From Siphonodentalium dalli (Eukaryota > Mollusca > Scaphopoda > Gadilida > Siphonodentaliidae): a DNA stretch of 64,000 nucleotides. Of the stretch, positions 24,577-37,254 are shown piece by piece. The stretch is taken from assembly GCA_032622095.1 (NCBI GenBank), contig CP136061.1, positions 263,964,077-264,028,076 of the forward strand. The letters are read 5' to 3'. Position 1 is the first letter of the stretch, and every line of letters begins with the position of its first letter. The notes under the pieces were generated by a model. The model was not told where the DNA came from. It worked only from the letters and a program-made list of their open reading frames with translations, and ran no database searches. The translations under genes were made by a program, and so were the position numbers.

Positions 24577-25557
24577 CCGTCCTTGACACTTCCCGTAGGT
24601 AGCAAGTTTGACCTCAATCGGTTCGAGTCTATAAAGGACACATATATATCATTTGTGGGTACCAGTTTCAAGGTGAATATCACATAGGGCGGAAAAACTG
24701 ACCCGATCCGCGTTCATAGGAAGCCCTAAGTACCTAAGAATCACACAACACGCTCATGTATGTATAATGACGCACACGCCCAGACCAAGACGTAAGAATC
24801 ACATTACGCACATACGCTCTTTATCAACTACACTGCGGATAGGAACGCTCTTTAACTATCAACGCGATTAACCCCGAAGTGCCGTTTAGGGTGATTTTGA
24901 TGATTGGGAGTGGAGAATGAGTGACCAGAGCTTGTCCAAAATGCGACGACGACGATTCCCGTGTGTTTTGACCCTTAGATAGGAAGTTTGAGCTCAATCC
25001 GCTCAGCCGTATTCGATTCTATTAAGTACCCATATATATATACACACACATATATATATATACGTAGTTCTCAAAATATATAGTAGACTAGCAGGTTAGC
25101 CCGCCACTGGCGTGGTTGGTCCGAAACATGACATTTTTTTAATTATTTTGTTTTTATTTATATTTTTAATTGTTAATATATATATATTTTTTAATGTTTT
25201 TAAAATTTAATTTATGTTTTTTTGAATTTTTTAATATTTATTTAATTTTTATTCTAATTGACCTATTTATTTAATTTTATTCTAATTGACCCGATGAAAT
25301 CCCCCCTTCCTATGAACGACAGACAACGCATTCGTTAACAACTCCGTATATGGTCAATATAAATATCGTTTATGCCTTAACCCCCGAAGTGGCATTTGCG
25401 GTGATTTTGAATATTGGGAAGGGAGAAGCGGTGCTCTGAGCTTGTCAAAAATGCGACGTGAACGATCCCCGTGGGTTTTTTACCTTTATGTACGAAGTTT
25501 GAGCTCGATCCGACCATTCGTTTTCGATTCTATGAAGTACCCACATATATACACACA
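24577..25557 (+). repeat. Nested SINE-like repeats with AGTACCCAYATATAT tails
   Basis: Three tails share the order AAGTTTGAGCTCAATCCG, TTCGATTCTATNAAGTACC and a CA/TA microsatellite: 24600-24660, 24870-25070 and 25375-25556. A head copy CTAGCAGGTTAGCCCGCC lies at 25088. They look like serial insertions of one non-autonomous family, into which the BEL/Pao element also landed. Confidence 0.65.
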
Positions 25558-26100
25558 CTAGCAGGGTTACCCGGCGTTGCCCAGGTTAATACGATGTGAA
25601 ACCATCTGTATGCTGTGGATATTTGTTGGTAATAGAAAATGCTCTTGCGTAAATTGCTATACGTTTTCTCATAAATTGTATATTCAAATAGCATGACCAT
25701 TACAGTCATGGAATATAAGTAGTGGCGCACCTTGTCAATTGTCATTCTGTTTATCGCGATTAATCCGTTCCACCAATAATGAAGTATTTATTTATTTACA
25801 ACTGCGTATACATTAGACTTTATAATATGATACATGAACATCATAAACACATTAGTTCGATAAAACATGATAATTGGGTTTTACATATTGAGATGTATCA
25901 ATCAATCTAGTGGGTTGGACTAAGATCTCGAGGACACCTGGCTAACATATCTCCATGAAGATACAGATGTTTCAAAGAAATTTCCAGGTGCTCCTCTGTT
26001 CATGGTGCTATATACTGGCTAAATATTCTCAGTTTAAACGAAATGTTGCTGCGCACATATATCAGCAACATGTGAACAGGGACAGAGCGAGATTTTGAGT
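25558..26100 (+). repeat. Dispersed repeat, CTAGCAGGGTTACCCGG family
   Basis: Second copy of the family seen at 8733-9150, with the same blocks in the same order (TTACCCGGCGTTGCC, CATAAATTGTATATTC, ACACATTAGTTCG, CTCCATGAAGATAC). No intact ORF. Confidence 0.65.
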
Positions 26101-26329
26101 TGTTTATGTCAGTCGATGAGTCTGTTCTAAAACGCTTGTCAGATGTCAGTATTGGGGACCCTGAACAGTCTTGTGCTACTAACTGCATTTTCTTGTATAT
26201 CAGAAGAAACTATATTTGACTGCACACTGCCTACTATTTTTGAACAGGCATTCCATATCTCTTGACAAATTGTAACTTTTTTGTGGAAACTGCACTGCCA
26301 AAAATATTTTCTCAATTCAGGAAAAAAAA

Positions 26330-26880
26330 ACACTTGAAATGAGAAATTATCTTGGGAGAATAGCTAGAAAAATAAGACCAAGATTTTTCTAGGTCAAGAA
26401 ATGAAAGGGTGGGACAATTTCTTTTCTGAGAAAATTTCTTTAAGAAAACACAGTAATCTTAGTAAGAAAATCCTAGTAAAAAAATCTTAGTATAGATTTT
26501 TTTTCTTATTGTAGGAAAGATTGTATTTTTCGCATAAGTTAATTTTTCTTAAAATAAGATAAGTTTAAGATACTGCGATTATCTTGGGAGAATAGCTAGA
26601 AATTTAAGAAAGCTACACAATTATACTAGAACAAGAAATAATATTTTCTATAGTAAGAAATATCGTCAAGATATTTTATCTTAAGTGTCGCCAATTTTTT
26701 CTAGAACGAGATTTTCTCAAGCAGGAAAATAAATCTAAGTAAGGAAAAACAAGTTTTCTTAAGTAGGAATATTTTCCCCATTTAGGAGAGATAATTAGAA
26801 AACAATTCTTAATTAAGAAAACATTTAATTTTAAATTAATATAGAATTTTTTCAATTGTGTTTTAGGAGATATATATATA
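26330..26880. repeat. A/T-rich repeat with TTCTTA/TAAGAA motif
   Basis: Dense in AAGAAA, TTTCTT and TCTTAAG variants. TTATCTTGGGAGAATAGCTA occurs at about 26346 and again at about 26580. Non-coding. Confidence 0.55.
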
Positions 26881-27824
26881 TGTATGTATAATAGAGACAA
26901 TAAGGTGACTTAAAAGGCACGGGAGGCCTTATAGTTATCGAAAATATTCATATTTGTTTCAATCACCGTAAACAGAAAAACACATACAGTTTCGTTCATA
27001 TATACCATGGTCATGGCGTAAACAGCATGATATCATTAAAACCTACTAGTACTATATTTCACCTAAGCAAGAGCCTGCATGATTGTGTTACAGAAGACAG
27101 CACGGTGTTACTGGCTAATCACACACAAATGATATAAACGCTCTTTATTAGTTCCATATTAGGAATTCAGCAACAAAGGGCACTCCTTATGTTTACCATC
27201 ATAATATAAACAAACACCAGGAAAGTAACTGTTTATGCTTTTGTTTACAATGGTCAAACATATGACAATAACATACTGTTACTAATGCGATATTTCTCAT
27301 TTGTATACATTTTAATATTCTTTCTGTTTGTGGCGGTTTTTGACCGGTGGAAATATTTTCACAGAATACCCACGCCATGACCTCCCGTACCTTTAAATAT
27401 ACAAACAACAATTTTCGTTACAGTTATGTGTTTCTAAAATTGCAAGTGTCCAAACAAGATACTGTGTACATTCCCGAAGTGAAACTATACAAAGTACCTG
27501 ACAGGTACTACCTGTATCTTGTTCTGCCTCTTAAAATTGTATAAACCTATATACGCAACAAAAATATATTGATTGCTAATAATTACGCCTGACACATGAT
27601 TTTCAATATGTTTATAGAAAGATTTATCTCAAATCTGTTGGTTGCAAAAAAAATATAACAATTTCTGTTATTTGAGTATCCAGTTCAAATGATAGGAAAA
27701 AAATCACCACACATGACAAACCAAGCCCTGTATGTGCCTCAATAAACATTGTAAGCCTGTATTTTTAAATGCACAGATTCTACGACAGGTGGTGTGTAAT
27801 AAACAAAGAAAGACCCTTGTATTA

Positions 27825-27933
27825 ATGGATTTGTTGATACAGCACTTGTGCAATTGAGGAAAGATAGAACTCTAGGCTGTGCTGTTTATTCTATCTTTGT
27901 GCGCTAGCGCTTGTGTCATATCAACAAACCCAT
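27825..27933. mobile_element. Hairpin MITE
   Basis: Inverted arms ATGGATTTGTTGATAC...AAGATAGAA and TTCTATCTT...ATATCAACAAACCCAT, with a 17-bp loop. No ORF. Confidence 0.65.
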
Positions 27934-28071
27934 AAACAAAATTGTGACATTCTGTGTATATACAGCATCAGCATGGTTTCTTTAGCTGTTTCATGAATCA
28001 TGCAGATTGCATGTTTACTGTTCAGGTACTAGCCCAAGTCTTTTCGGTATGCAACAGCTTGGGATATCAAA

Positions 28072-28296
28072 TACAGTAATGCCCTAAGTACCGGTATAAT
28101 TGACTCCTTAAACACAGCAGAATTATTCATAACTTTTCAGGATTTAGTCAGAAATATGGCTTGTTGTCATTCATCGGAAAGCTCTCCCCAAAAGCTTTCC
28201 GATGAATGGAAACAAGCCATATTGCCGACTAAATCCTGAAAAGTTAGCCATAATTCTGCTGTGTTTAAGGAGTCGATTACTTAGAGCATTACTGTA
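28072..28296. mobile_element. Hairpin MITE, TACAGTAATG family, copy 1
   Basis: Ends TACAGTAATGCCCTAAGTA and its inverted counterpart TTAGAGCATTACTGTA. The arms fold over about 105 bp with GGATTTAGTC and ATTCATCGGAAAGCT on each side and CTCCCCAA at the centre. Clear relative at 30549-30736. Confidence 0.85.
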
Positions 28297-29040
28297 CATG
28301 AAACTGTTTTGGACCGAATCCTGTCTGGCTACTCTTCTATATTATAACCTCTCCAGATTTCAGTGTTCAAAGGGTCACCATGAATCACTCAATTAAACAA
28401 TCATGACGATGTTGAGTGTTTTGCTTATCGCTCACTATTTAAGTGCTGTATATAAACAAACGATTGACTCACACAAAGTGTGTTTTGTGGATAATAATGC
28501 ATTCATATGAACATTATCATATACTATTAGTATATTCTTGTGAAACTTTTTGCAAATGTTATTTTTAAATTATAACCTATAAAGAAGGCCATCCATTCCT
28601 TTAAGTTCCAAAGATATAAGGAAAATCACTGCATTTTAATTGCATACCGCATCCATCATGGTGCAACTGTTTTGTGTTCAAGCAGTCACCTTACCATGGT
28701 GTTGGAAATTACTGCAGTGTAATGCCGCAGCATTACTGGGGTAACACCACATTAGAGATGGTCAATTACTTTAAGTATATGCGGGTTTGAAATCATCATG
28801 CTTGCATGGGAAAGGCTGCCCTCTATGTTCTTATAAAAAAGCGTCAATTTGACCTAATCTGAAGAAATACTGGTAGTGCCATAATCAAGATAACTTCAGC
28901 CCACAATTCTGGGCGTAAAGTCCATTATAGAAGAACATCGGGATGGGACTCGGTCAAGAACAGCATCAACCCAACCGATACCACAAGTTGTGGACCGGGA
29001 AAACTTGGGTCTAAACAGGTACTAATGCATGTATTACAAG

Positions 29041-29150
29041 CATGAACGGGTACACTGATTACGGCCATTTATGAGATCATCGCCTTTTATACTCAACAGA
29101 ATATATGCAACAAATGGAATGAATTTGGCCTATGATATGGAACTTAAAGA
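29041..29150 (+). repeat. Dispersed repeat, ACTCAACAGAATATATGCAA family
   Basis: Contains CCTTTTATACTCAACAGAAT, ATATGCAACAAATGG and AATGAATTTGGCC. The same order recurs at 41405-41515 and 53474-53560. Confidence 0.65.
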
Positions 29151-29699
29151 GCTTTGGTCTGACTTCTACTGGAAACAACTCTTAAAATTATTAAGACTTT
29201 ATCAAGTTTTTTCACAGTATAGTCAGCTGGTATAGTCTACATGTTAGTATAGCACTAGTACTCCCAGACTTTTTGTGATAAAAATGCGGATAAAAGTGCA
29301 GAATTCCATGTACATGTACTTGTTTTAAATTGATGAATTAAGTGCATGAGCGGCTTTAGAGTTCTTTGAAATGCAGTCATGCAAAATAACATAAAAGTTT
29401 GTAAAAAAGGTACATGTACATACTACTACAATTATAGCGGTATGAAGTGTCTGGAGCACCTTTGATGGATAGAAGCGAATGTAAAACAGGCCTTTAAATT
29501 TTACAAGAATCAAACTATAGCATTTCTACATCAAATCAGCTGCTTTTTACCAGACTCAAACTAAGAATCATGATTCTGACTCTCATCATACTAAAATCCC
29601 TACAAAATAATCTACTGGTGCACAGATATTTCATTGAGTGTTTCAAATCATTTTAATGGGACCCAAGGCACTCACAGTGAGTAGTAGATACATGTATGC

Positions 29700-29955
29700 C
29701 AAACATACTGTATAACATACAACAGTTCGTAAAAACATCACCACTAAGAAAAACATGATTACTGGTTCCTATATTAATTATTGAAAGTTTTCCAATAATG
29801 AAATTTCTCCTGTTCTCGCTATGTAAACAAAACTGTTACAGTGATTTGTCAACAAACATTGCTACTATTAGTAATCGCGTTGAAGGTTAAACATATTTTA
29901 GTCTAAATATTATTTTCAGAATATTTTTCAAATGCTTTGGCCTTGCAATGTTTAA
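29700..29955 (+). repeat. Dispersed repeat shared with 48.6 kb
   Basis: Blocks TTCCAATAATGAAATTTC, TGTAAACAAAACTGTTACAGTG, TTTTAGTCTAAATAT and TTTTTCAAATGCTTTG match 48600-48815 in order, with substitutions. No ORF. Confidence 0.6.
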
Positions 29956-30099
29956 CCCTTTCATGATGGGAGCTGCGCTGGTGCAGCATTACAGCCATTA
30001 AAGATCATGTACCAGTGAATTCTTGAAAATAAACAAGTCTCACATTGCGAGCATCACATGTATAAACGAATGCAATGGATTACAAGGTCAAGATAAATA

Positions 30100-30185
30100 T
30101 TGTTAGGCCATGTATTCTCTTATATATGTGAGGCTCTATTTTGGAGACTCGCAAATATAAGAGAATGCATTGGCGCAGGGTTTTA
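30100..30185. mobile_element. Remnant of the double-hairpin MITE
   Basis: One diverged hairpin (GGCCATGTATTCTCTTATATA ... ATAAGAGAATGCATTGG) followed by CGCAGGGTTTT. Loop sequence altered (GCTCTATTTTGGAGAC). Second hairpin absent. Confidence 0.75.
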
Positions 30186-30548
30186 GCAAAATTTCAGGAA
30201 TCTCCAGTCATGGAAGATTTAAGTTTTATTAAACTTTGGCATCTTATTGGACTTATTCAACACTAGTTGGTAATGTCATTTTAACAGTGATGTTTATCAG
30301 AATTGCTAGCATGCAATGCCATTCTTTCATATAAATTACTCACAAAATATCGAAAGACCAGATGTGAGTATAATATAAATTTATCACCCCATTTTATGCA
30401 GGGATACATAAAATAAACATAACATATGTTACTAGTATGCTTTAAAGTCAACATGGACAATTAAAGGTAAACAATCTCTCCATGGTCTCCATATCATCAG
30501 ATTCTAAGAACAACATTTCTTAATCAATTAATTACCAAAACATAATGC

Positions 30549-30736
30549 TACAGTAATGGCCAAAGTAATCGACCACTTAACCACAGCTAAATTATGGGTA
30601 ATTTTTCAGGATTTAGTCGGAAATATGACTTGTTGCCATTCATCGGAAAGCTCTCCCCAAGAGCTTTCCGATGAATGGCAACCAGCCATTTAATTCTGCT
30701 GTGGTTAAGTGGTCAATTACTTTGGGCATTACTGTA
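30549..30736. mobile_element. Hairpin MITE, TACAGTAATG family, copy 2
   Basis: Same end and core sequences as 28072-28296. The right arm is about 35 bp shorter than the left, so this copy has a deletion. Confidence 0.85.
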
Positions 30737-30759
30737 ACTACTGTCAACTCTAGTGTAAC

Positions 30760-31090
30760 ATTTTCCAAAACGTGTTATAAATCAACATTTTGTTCATCGC
30801 AACTTGGTATCAAGATTATGTCAATCGACTCATTGAATATTTGCTAGGCCGGGAAATATTCATGGTGGTGAAAAATAACAGATTTCAAAAAATTATATTT
30901 TATAACTCAGAACTTTAAAGGGTGTGTTCCTCAACTCGAATAAATTATTTTTACCCCTGAAGCCAAAGAAATGGTAATTGAGGAGCGTGAACTCGGATTA
31001 TATGTCTTTAAATGTACATGTCTAAGCCACATTAAGCTCCTTGTACATATTACTTGGTGATACAGCAGGTTGACAAAGATAAAGGAACAT
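30760..31090. repeat. Dispersed repeat shared with 56 kb
   Basis: TTCCTCAACTCGAATAAA, CCTGAAGCCAAAGAAATGG and a later TCGGATTATATGTCTTTAA align in order with 56027-56125. Non-coding. Confidence 0.55.
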
Positions 31091-31136
31091 CAGAATATTT
31101 TTATTCTGTGATGGATTTTAAGGCCTGTATGTGTGT

Positions 31137-33110
31137 AGATAGATAGATAGATAGATAGATACTTTATTGTGCAATCGCTATACGGATACAGGATATGGCA
31201 AAGAAAGAAAAAAAACAAAAAAATATATACATAAACATGCAAATAAAATATATGACTAGAATATTTGTGCTGAGTGATTACAGTGTTATTGTCGTAATAT
31301 TTCGGCTTCAATTAAATATTTACTCAGAGGTCTGCTCAGTTTTTTATCATTAGATTTGAATATTTCTTGAAGCTTTTCGCGCTCGTCTAACACATCGTAA
31401 TTTGATATCACATTCTTCGCGTAACTGCTAAAGACTTGCCTAGGATTGTGGTACTTCGGGCAGTGTAATAAAAAGTGAGACTCATCTTCGATAGGTTTAT
31501 CTTTAGCGGGCATATTATGACTACATTGTTTGCAAGTTCGTTCCTCTACGGGGATTGGATTAGGTTTCACATGTCTGCCTATTTCTATTTCTAGCTTGTG
31601 CGAGCTTGTAACAAGTTTCGATATTGGACGTCTTTCATTTCGAGATAACGTTGTTAAATAAGAAGCCCTTGTTTCAAAATCTGTTTTGATTTTTCCCATA
31701 AATTCTAATTTACTATTTTCTGCACATGCACCTTTTATATCAAGGTGCCTCCATGCTTGTCGGAAATGGTCTTTTAATCGGGATTGAAATTTCTCCCCAA
31801 AAGTATCTATGTTGACTGATTTTGGTGATTCCCACACGTACCCAAATCCATATTTATATAAGTTATTTTTAATACACTGTAACCATTCATTATCTGCATC
31901 ACAAGAAATCAATTTTAAACATTTATACACCAATCGTTTATCACACAAAGTGTTAGCTCGAAGCCAATAGACTATCATGTTCCTTAATACATTGATATAG
32001 ATCGGAAATCTACCCATTTCGGCTAGTACAGCCATATTAGATGTGTTTCTAAATAATCCCAAAATTCGTTTACAAAATTGTGTGTGGAATTTTTCGATGG
32101 GATTTTCCTTGCGGCTTTCTGAATAGTCACCCCATATTTCAGATCCATAAGTCAATATCGGTTTTACACAAGAATCAAAAAGTTTGCACGTGACATCAAT
32201 GGGTGCCGAGTCGTCACATGTTCTTTGTAGTGAAAAATGAGCTCTCGATGCTCTAATCTTTAAATCGTTTAATGCATGTGAGAAAGTGCCAGACGCCGCT
32301 AGTTTCAACCCAAGATATGTATATTGTTGTGTCGTTTCCAACGTATGAGTACCAATTTGAAAAGGATTGTGTTTTATTTTTTTTCCACTTTTGTTAAAAA
32401 TCAATATTTTGGTCTTATTTTTGTTCACAGTTAGTTTCCACCGCGTACAAAAAATGTTCAGTTGAGTCAACATGTTTTGCAAGCCGTCTTGTGACTCCGA
32501 AGTTAATACGAGATCGTCAGCGCACATTAAACACGGTACTTTAAAATTATCTATGCAAGGTGCATGCATGTCGTCGGCCATTAGTTCTTCTGCTAGACCA
32601 TCTACGAAAATATTGAATAATAAAGGGCTAAGGTTATTTCCTTGCATTAAGCCGATTTGGCTGTTTATGGGTGCAGTAAGAGAATTTCCATTGATTTTTA
32701 ACCTTGAAGAATAACTGGTTATTATTTCTTTCAAGCACATATAGATGTTTCCCCCAATTCCTAGATTTAATAGTTTATATAATAATCCTTCTCGCCAGAC
32801 ACTGTCGAATGCCTTTTTGAAGTCCACAAAGCATGTGTATAATTTTTTGCCATCATTTATACGTTTTTCAATTAAACATTTTAAAATAAATAAATTGTCT
32901 GTGGTCCTGTAATTCTTTCTGAAGCCACACTGATATTTGGAAGGAACCTCCATTTCGTTTAAGTATTCGTCTAGACGCACAAGAAGAATGCTGGCATACA
33001 TTTTCCCAAGAACACTAGTTAATGTCAGACCCCGCATCTGGTCCGGGGAATTTGCATTATTACATTTTGGAATATGAATCTGATTATATTGACATGCTGC
33101 AATAATTTGT
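31137..33110 (-). mobile_element. 5'-truncated LINE with TCTA-repeat tail
   Basis: On the minus strand an RT ORF is followed by a 3' UTR of about 130 bp with AATAAA directly before a (TCTA)n tail (plus strand (TAGA)n at 31137-31160), a usual LINE 3' end. RT similarity starts abruptly near 33,110 and no endonuclease lies upstream, so this is a 5'-truncated insertion, antisense to the host gene. Confidence 0.85.
31286..33037 (-). pseudogene. LINE reverse transcriptase, 583-residue open frame
   Basis: Open from Met at 33037, and recognisable in frame further upstream (NQIHIPKC...NSPDQMRG). RT blocks: GFRKNYRTTDN at 38-48, FVDFKKAFDSV with Asp72, GNNLSPLLFNIFV at 134-145 and CADD at 172-175 where Y/F-ADD is usual. 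A C-terminal Cys/His knuckle (CKQC...H...C) lies around 503-526. RT would copy element RNA at a nicked target. There are no internal stops, but the 5' part is missing and the RT box carries Cys for Tyr/Phe, so I treat it as an inactive copy. The clade is not resolved. Confidence 0.8.
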
Positions 33111-36085
33111 CACTTAAAGTGATGTGAAACACTCCAATAGGGTGATAAAATATAAATGGAGAATAATCTTGTTCAAAGTAGTACTTTTTACAAATATTAC
33201 ATCCAAATTAACAACACACACCATCATTCGTATACATAATTAAATGCAGTAACTATCAAAGGCGAACTCGTTTTCGTTATATTATCGCCGATAGATGCTC
33301 CCCAAATCGAGTAGTAAATATTCACAAATGAGCGTAGTTCAGACAATGTTTTCTATGGAGTGATACGGTTGATTTGCTTTTGATTTTCGGCTATGTTAGT
33401 AGAATGCTACCTTCTTCCAGTTGGCATAGCGCCTTGGTACTAACTGATCAGTTTCACGCACCAGAACAAGTGCATAATATATCTTTAAAAGTTCATATCC
33501 TTCAGACAAGCTCAGAAACAAGGCTTGAGACTGATCCATGGGTACTGTTGTGCTTTGTGTAGAGATATGAAACTGGTACACCTCCAAATTCTGGTCAATG
33601 TAGTATGAAGTACGGTATAACAAAGGTTATGCATACACTGGATGCCATAGTGCACATTTTCTGAGACTCATACAGGTACATACAGAAGCATACAGGTAAA
33701 TGTACATGTATGTTGTAGAATTGAATTCACTAACTTCACTTGCCAAGATTTTCACCACTAAGTCTGATAAAATGTAGACGTCACTGATCGGTCTCCGTCA
33801 AGGAAGGAATGGATGTATCATTTTTGCCTTTGATGAAGACATTGGTCATCATTTGGTTTATATTAAAGCCTCCCCTTCGCTGCACAGTACTGGATTCAGT
33901 GAATACCATTCATTGGTATACATATGGTACATGTATATAGCCAGGACTCATAAAGCAACAACTCACATTATGTCATGCATGGACGAATACCGATAACATC
34001 AAGATTACATGTATACGTTACATGTACACCGAATAACATTTGAAATCCTTCCTCATCCAGTCTTGGACAGAATTAATAATATTGGTATCAAGTGTAATCA
34101 TTATCTGCAAGAAACACACAGGAAACATGATTCTATGATTGGTTATCAGATATCAGGCCTTGAATGAAATTTGTATGTCTCAATCCAATCAGGCAGCTCC
34201 TCCTGTCTGACAAAATAAGATTTGAATGCTTGCAATGACATCAGAAAAGCAGAATGACTAATCATGTACATATTATTAAGATGTACGGTCCAAATTAATC
34301 ACCGGGGTGCATTTATAACAGTAATGTTATCCATTCAAACGCTGCATGTTGTGGCACGTTCGAACAAATCGTTCCAACACACTCGACGCATCAGTTATAA
34401 TATATACAGAGGCCTTGGGTTAGTAAGACACATTACCAGAGGTAGGGGTAGATAGATACCAATTTTTCGTTGAAATCTGTCTGGCAGTTTTCCTGGCCAT
34501 ACACAAACAGAACTTCCATAGTGTATAGTAGTCAAATAGTCCAAAATACAAAGTATTCTAAGGGTGATAATTCAGAAATATATTTGCATTTAAATTTTAT
34601 TTTGAGTGATTCCAAAGAATAATTACATAAAAAGATAAGTATAATTTATATATTAAAAAAGTACAGGCTCATTATGGTGACTTGTTCGAGGTTCATCAGT
34701 TCTATACATGTTCATTTAAATTGCTTTCATCGTCAAAGGTAAGTCCACGTTTGTAACATAGAGTATTATCCATCTGCAAACAAATAACTCATATTGTGAT
34801 TTGGGTTTTTTTTTGTATACACTTTGAGAGAGTATGTCATAAATTATACAGTTGAGACCATATTCTAGTATTATATAAATAACTATCATTCAAAGAAAGT
34901 GTTGGCTTTTAGTTATCTGGTAAACATAACAATATTGTGGATTATATGGTATTCCTGAATTTAACAAATATACATCTTATTTGCAGACTATCACATGCAC
35001 CCTAATCTGGTATATGAACGATCGGAGTAACTCATATAAGCCTGCATATCTGTCCTTGGTATATTTACTTTTGATAAGCACACACACGCTGCTGCTTACA
35101 GTATGTCACCCCATTCATTGTAAGTAGATAAGAAAAAGTAAACATTGCGATCCACGCGTATCCCATTTATTGTGTGCACATATTTAAGTTAATTTGTAAA
35201 GTCTTTGCCTGAGGGAACCTGTAACTAAACTTAACTATGGGAAACCCCAAGACATAAATAACTCGTATGGAAAATACCCAAGACAACATTTATAAATATA
35301 ACACTGGGTTTTTCCCGAGCCTACAGTTAGAGACAAAACTCAGAGCTGACCATAGCCTACTGACCTGACCTTGACCTGACCTTGACCTTGACCTACAGTT
35401 AGAGCCAAAACTAGTTGCAGGGAAATAGCCGATCATAAAATGGCCGATCATGGGGGTCGTCATCAGTAAATAACACTACTGCTGTACATAATTTCTTGTA
35501 AATGTTAGAGACAGATTTTGTAGAATATAAAGATATATATGTACCCAATAACTGCTGTGTATTCTTCTATTTTTGAGCAGTTCATATTGTACATTGAATA
35601 ATCAAATAATTTGGCAGGTTCACAACTTCACAGATAATAATAACATAAATAACATGTCGAACATATTACACGCACACGACCAAATAAGGATTGTACAGGT
35701 GCGCATGTCATCAGGAAACAATCAACGTACATGTATCATGTATGACTGGTAGGCTCTCGAGAGTAAGTGTAGTACAGTTACTTGCGTGCTCTGTATTGTA
35801 GTCAGTCGGGTGGAACTTGTCCCGTGACGTGTGACACTGCACTATACGGTGTCATTAATCACACATAACGCTAAGAAATGTTGAGAATTATATTTCATAA
35901 ACATTCCAGCTTCAGCGTTGATGCTAGACATTAAACGATACATACATGTACATGTATATATGTTCTTTTCAGAGCAAACGTCACTACGGAAAATTGATGC
36001 ATTGGCTCTTTCCAACGGTTTCCAAATAATCACCGCGTTGCCTGTACAGTCAATGAGCGGTTTCATGTGTTTGTTAATATATATA
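33111..36085. other. Intronic stretch with nothing recognised
   Basis: AT-rich, with scattered ACATGTACATGTAT words. Small open frames have no domain. GACCTGACCTTGACC is repeated in tandem near 35,370. No MITE or RNA gene was recognised. Confidence 0.45.
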
Positions 36086-36244
36086 GGTTATCACCACCAT
36101 GTGTGTTTCCGAGATCAGTATTCAAGTCGAGCTGCCTTCTCTGGGCAGTCTATCGACGAGTCCGTAGGACGAGTCGATAGACAGCCCAGAGAAGGCAGCG
36201 AGACTTGAATACGGATCTCGGAAACACACAGGGTGATGGTAACC
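36086..36244. mobile_element. Near-perfect hairpin element, ~70-bp arms
   Basis: The left arm from GGTTATCACCACCATGTGTG to GTCTATCGAC pairs with the right arm GTCGATAGAC to GGGTGATGGTAACC, with few mismatches and a loop of about 13 bp. It is GC-richer than its surroundings and encodes nothing. Confidence 0.8.
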
Positions 36245-37254
36245 AATTTATCTTACAATTCGTCCCATAAAAATGCAATAAAACTCAATTTAAAACAGGA
36301 ACTATTTTATTACGCGCAACACACAACGTACACAATATTCTCAGCACGCGACGTTGTGATAAGTCAAATTCTGAGAAATTCACGTCACTATTCAAATTCA
36401 CTTTGGCTGGAATCCGATTCAATGAAGAGGCGACGATATTTTCGTTTCATATGTTCGACATAATTGTCACTTTTAACAGGATAATTGTATTATTTTATGG
36501 TGCAATCTCCTTGGATAGTAATAGTGTTGGCGAGAGGCATTGCCGGAGATGACTGTCCATTCAGAGTTTTGGTGAATTTTGAACTTTCCGACACTTCGAC
36601 AATCGAGTTCTGACTCGCACTAAAATAACCCATTAAACTTCATTTAGAGGAAATGCACTAAATCACGGACTTTTCGTAAGTATTGTGTTTTATATCCTTA
36701 ACATAAGATAAAATTAATTTGATTTTCCATTCTGTATTTTATCGAATAAAAAATGCGTTCAGTAGCTTTTGATCAAGACCGTACTGAATTACGGGGAATT
36801 CCCTACTTCGCCAGACTTCGCTAAAATAGAAATTGTCAAAATAGTCCGTATTCGTGCGCGCTGTAAACAATGTGTAAATTTCGTGACTTTTTCGATTTCC
36901 AAACATTTTTGGGTGGTTATTTTGAGCTTTTTGGGCACTGTCTCCATATTTTGTCAACTTTATTGAACTAATTATTGATTATTTTACATTCGTAGCACAC
37001 GAGTATATTATTTTACGACTTTTAGTTGGTTATTTAGACGTTTTGTTTTGAAAACAAGCCAGTTGTCGAAACGCACGTGCACCAGCTGTTGCCATCGAAG
37101 ATATCCTTGTTGCCATCCAGGATACAAGATCGGAAACCGCCTAGGCGTTTTCGCGTGTATTTGATGAAATATAGCTATATTGTAAGATAAAAAGGTGTAT
37201 TCAGCGTGTCATATACCTTCTGTTTTTTTTTCGGTTGAAACAATATTGTAAACG
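36245..37254. other. Intronic stretch with nothing recognised
   Basis: No repeat shared with other parts of the window and no coding exon recognised. Overlapping frames on both strands at 36739-36966 lack domains. Confidence 0.45.

Noticed and set aside
36120-36200. Possible hammerhead ribozyme in the GC-rich hairpin
   Set aside because: I could not place the conserved CUGAUGA and GAAA core; a plain inverted repeat explains the sequence.
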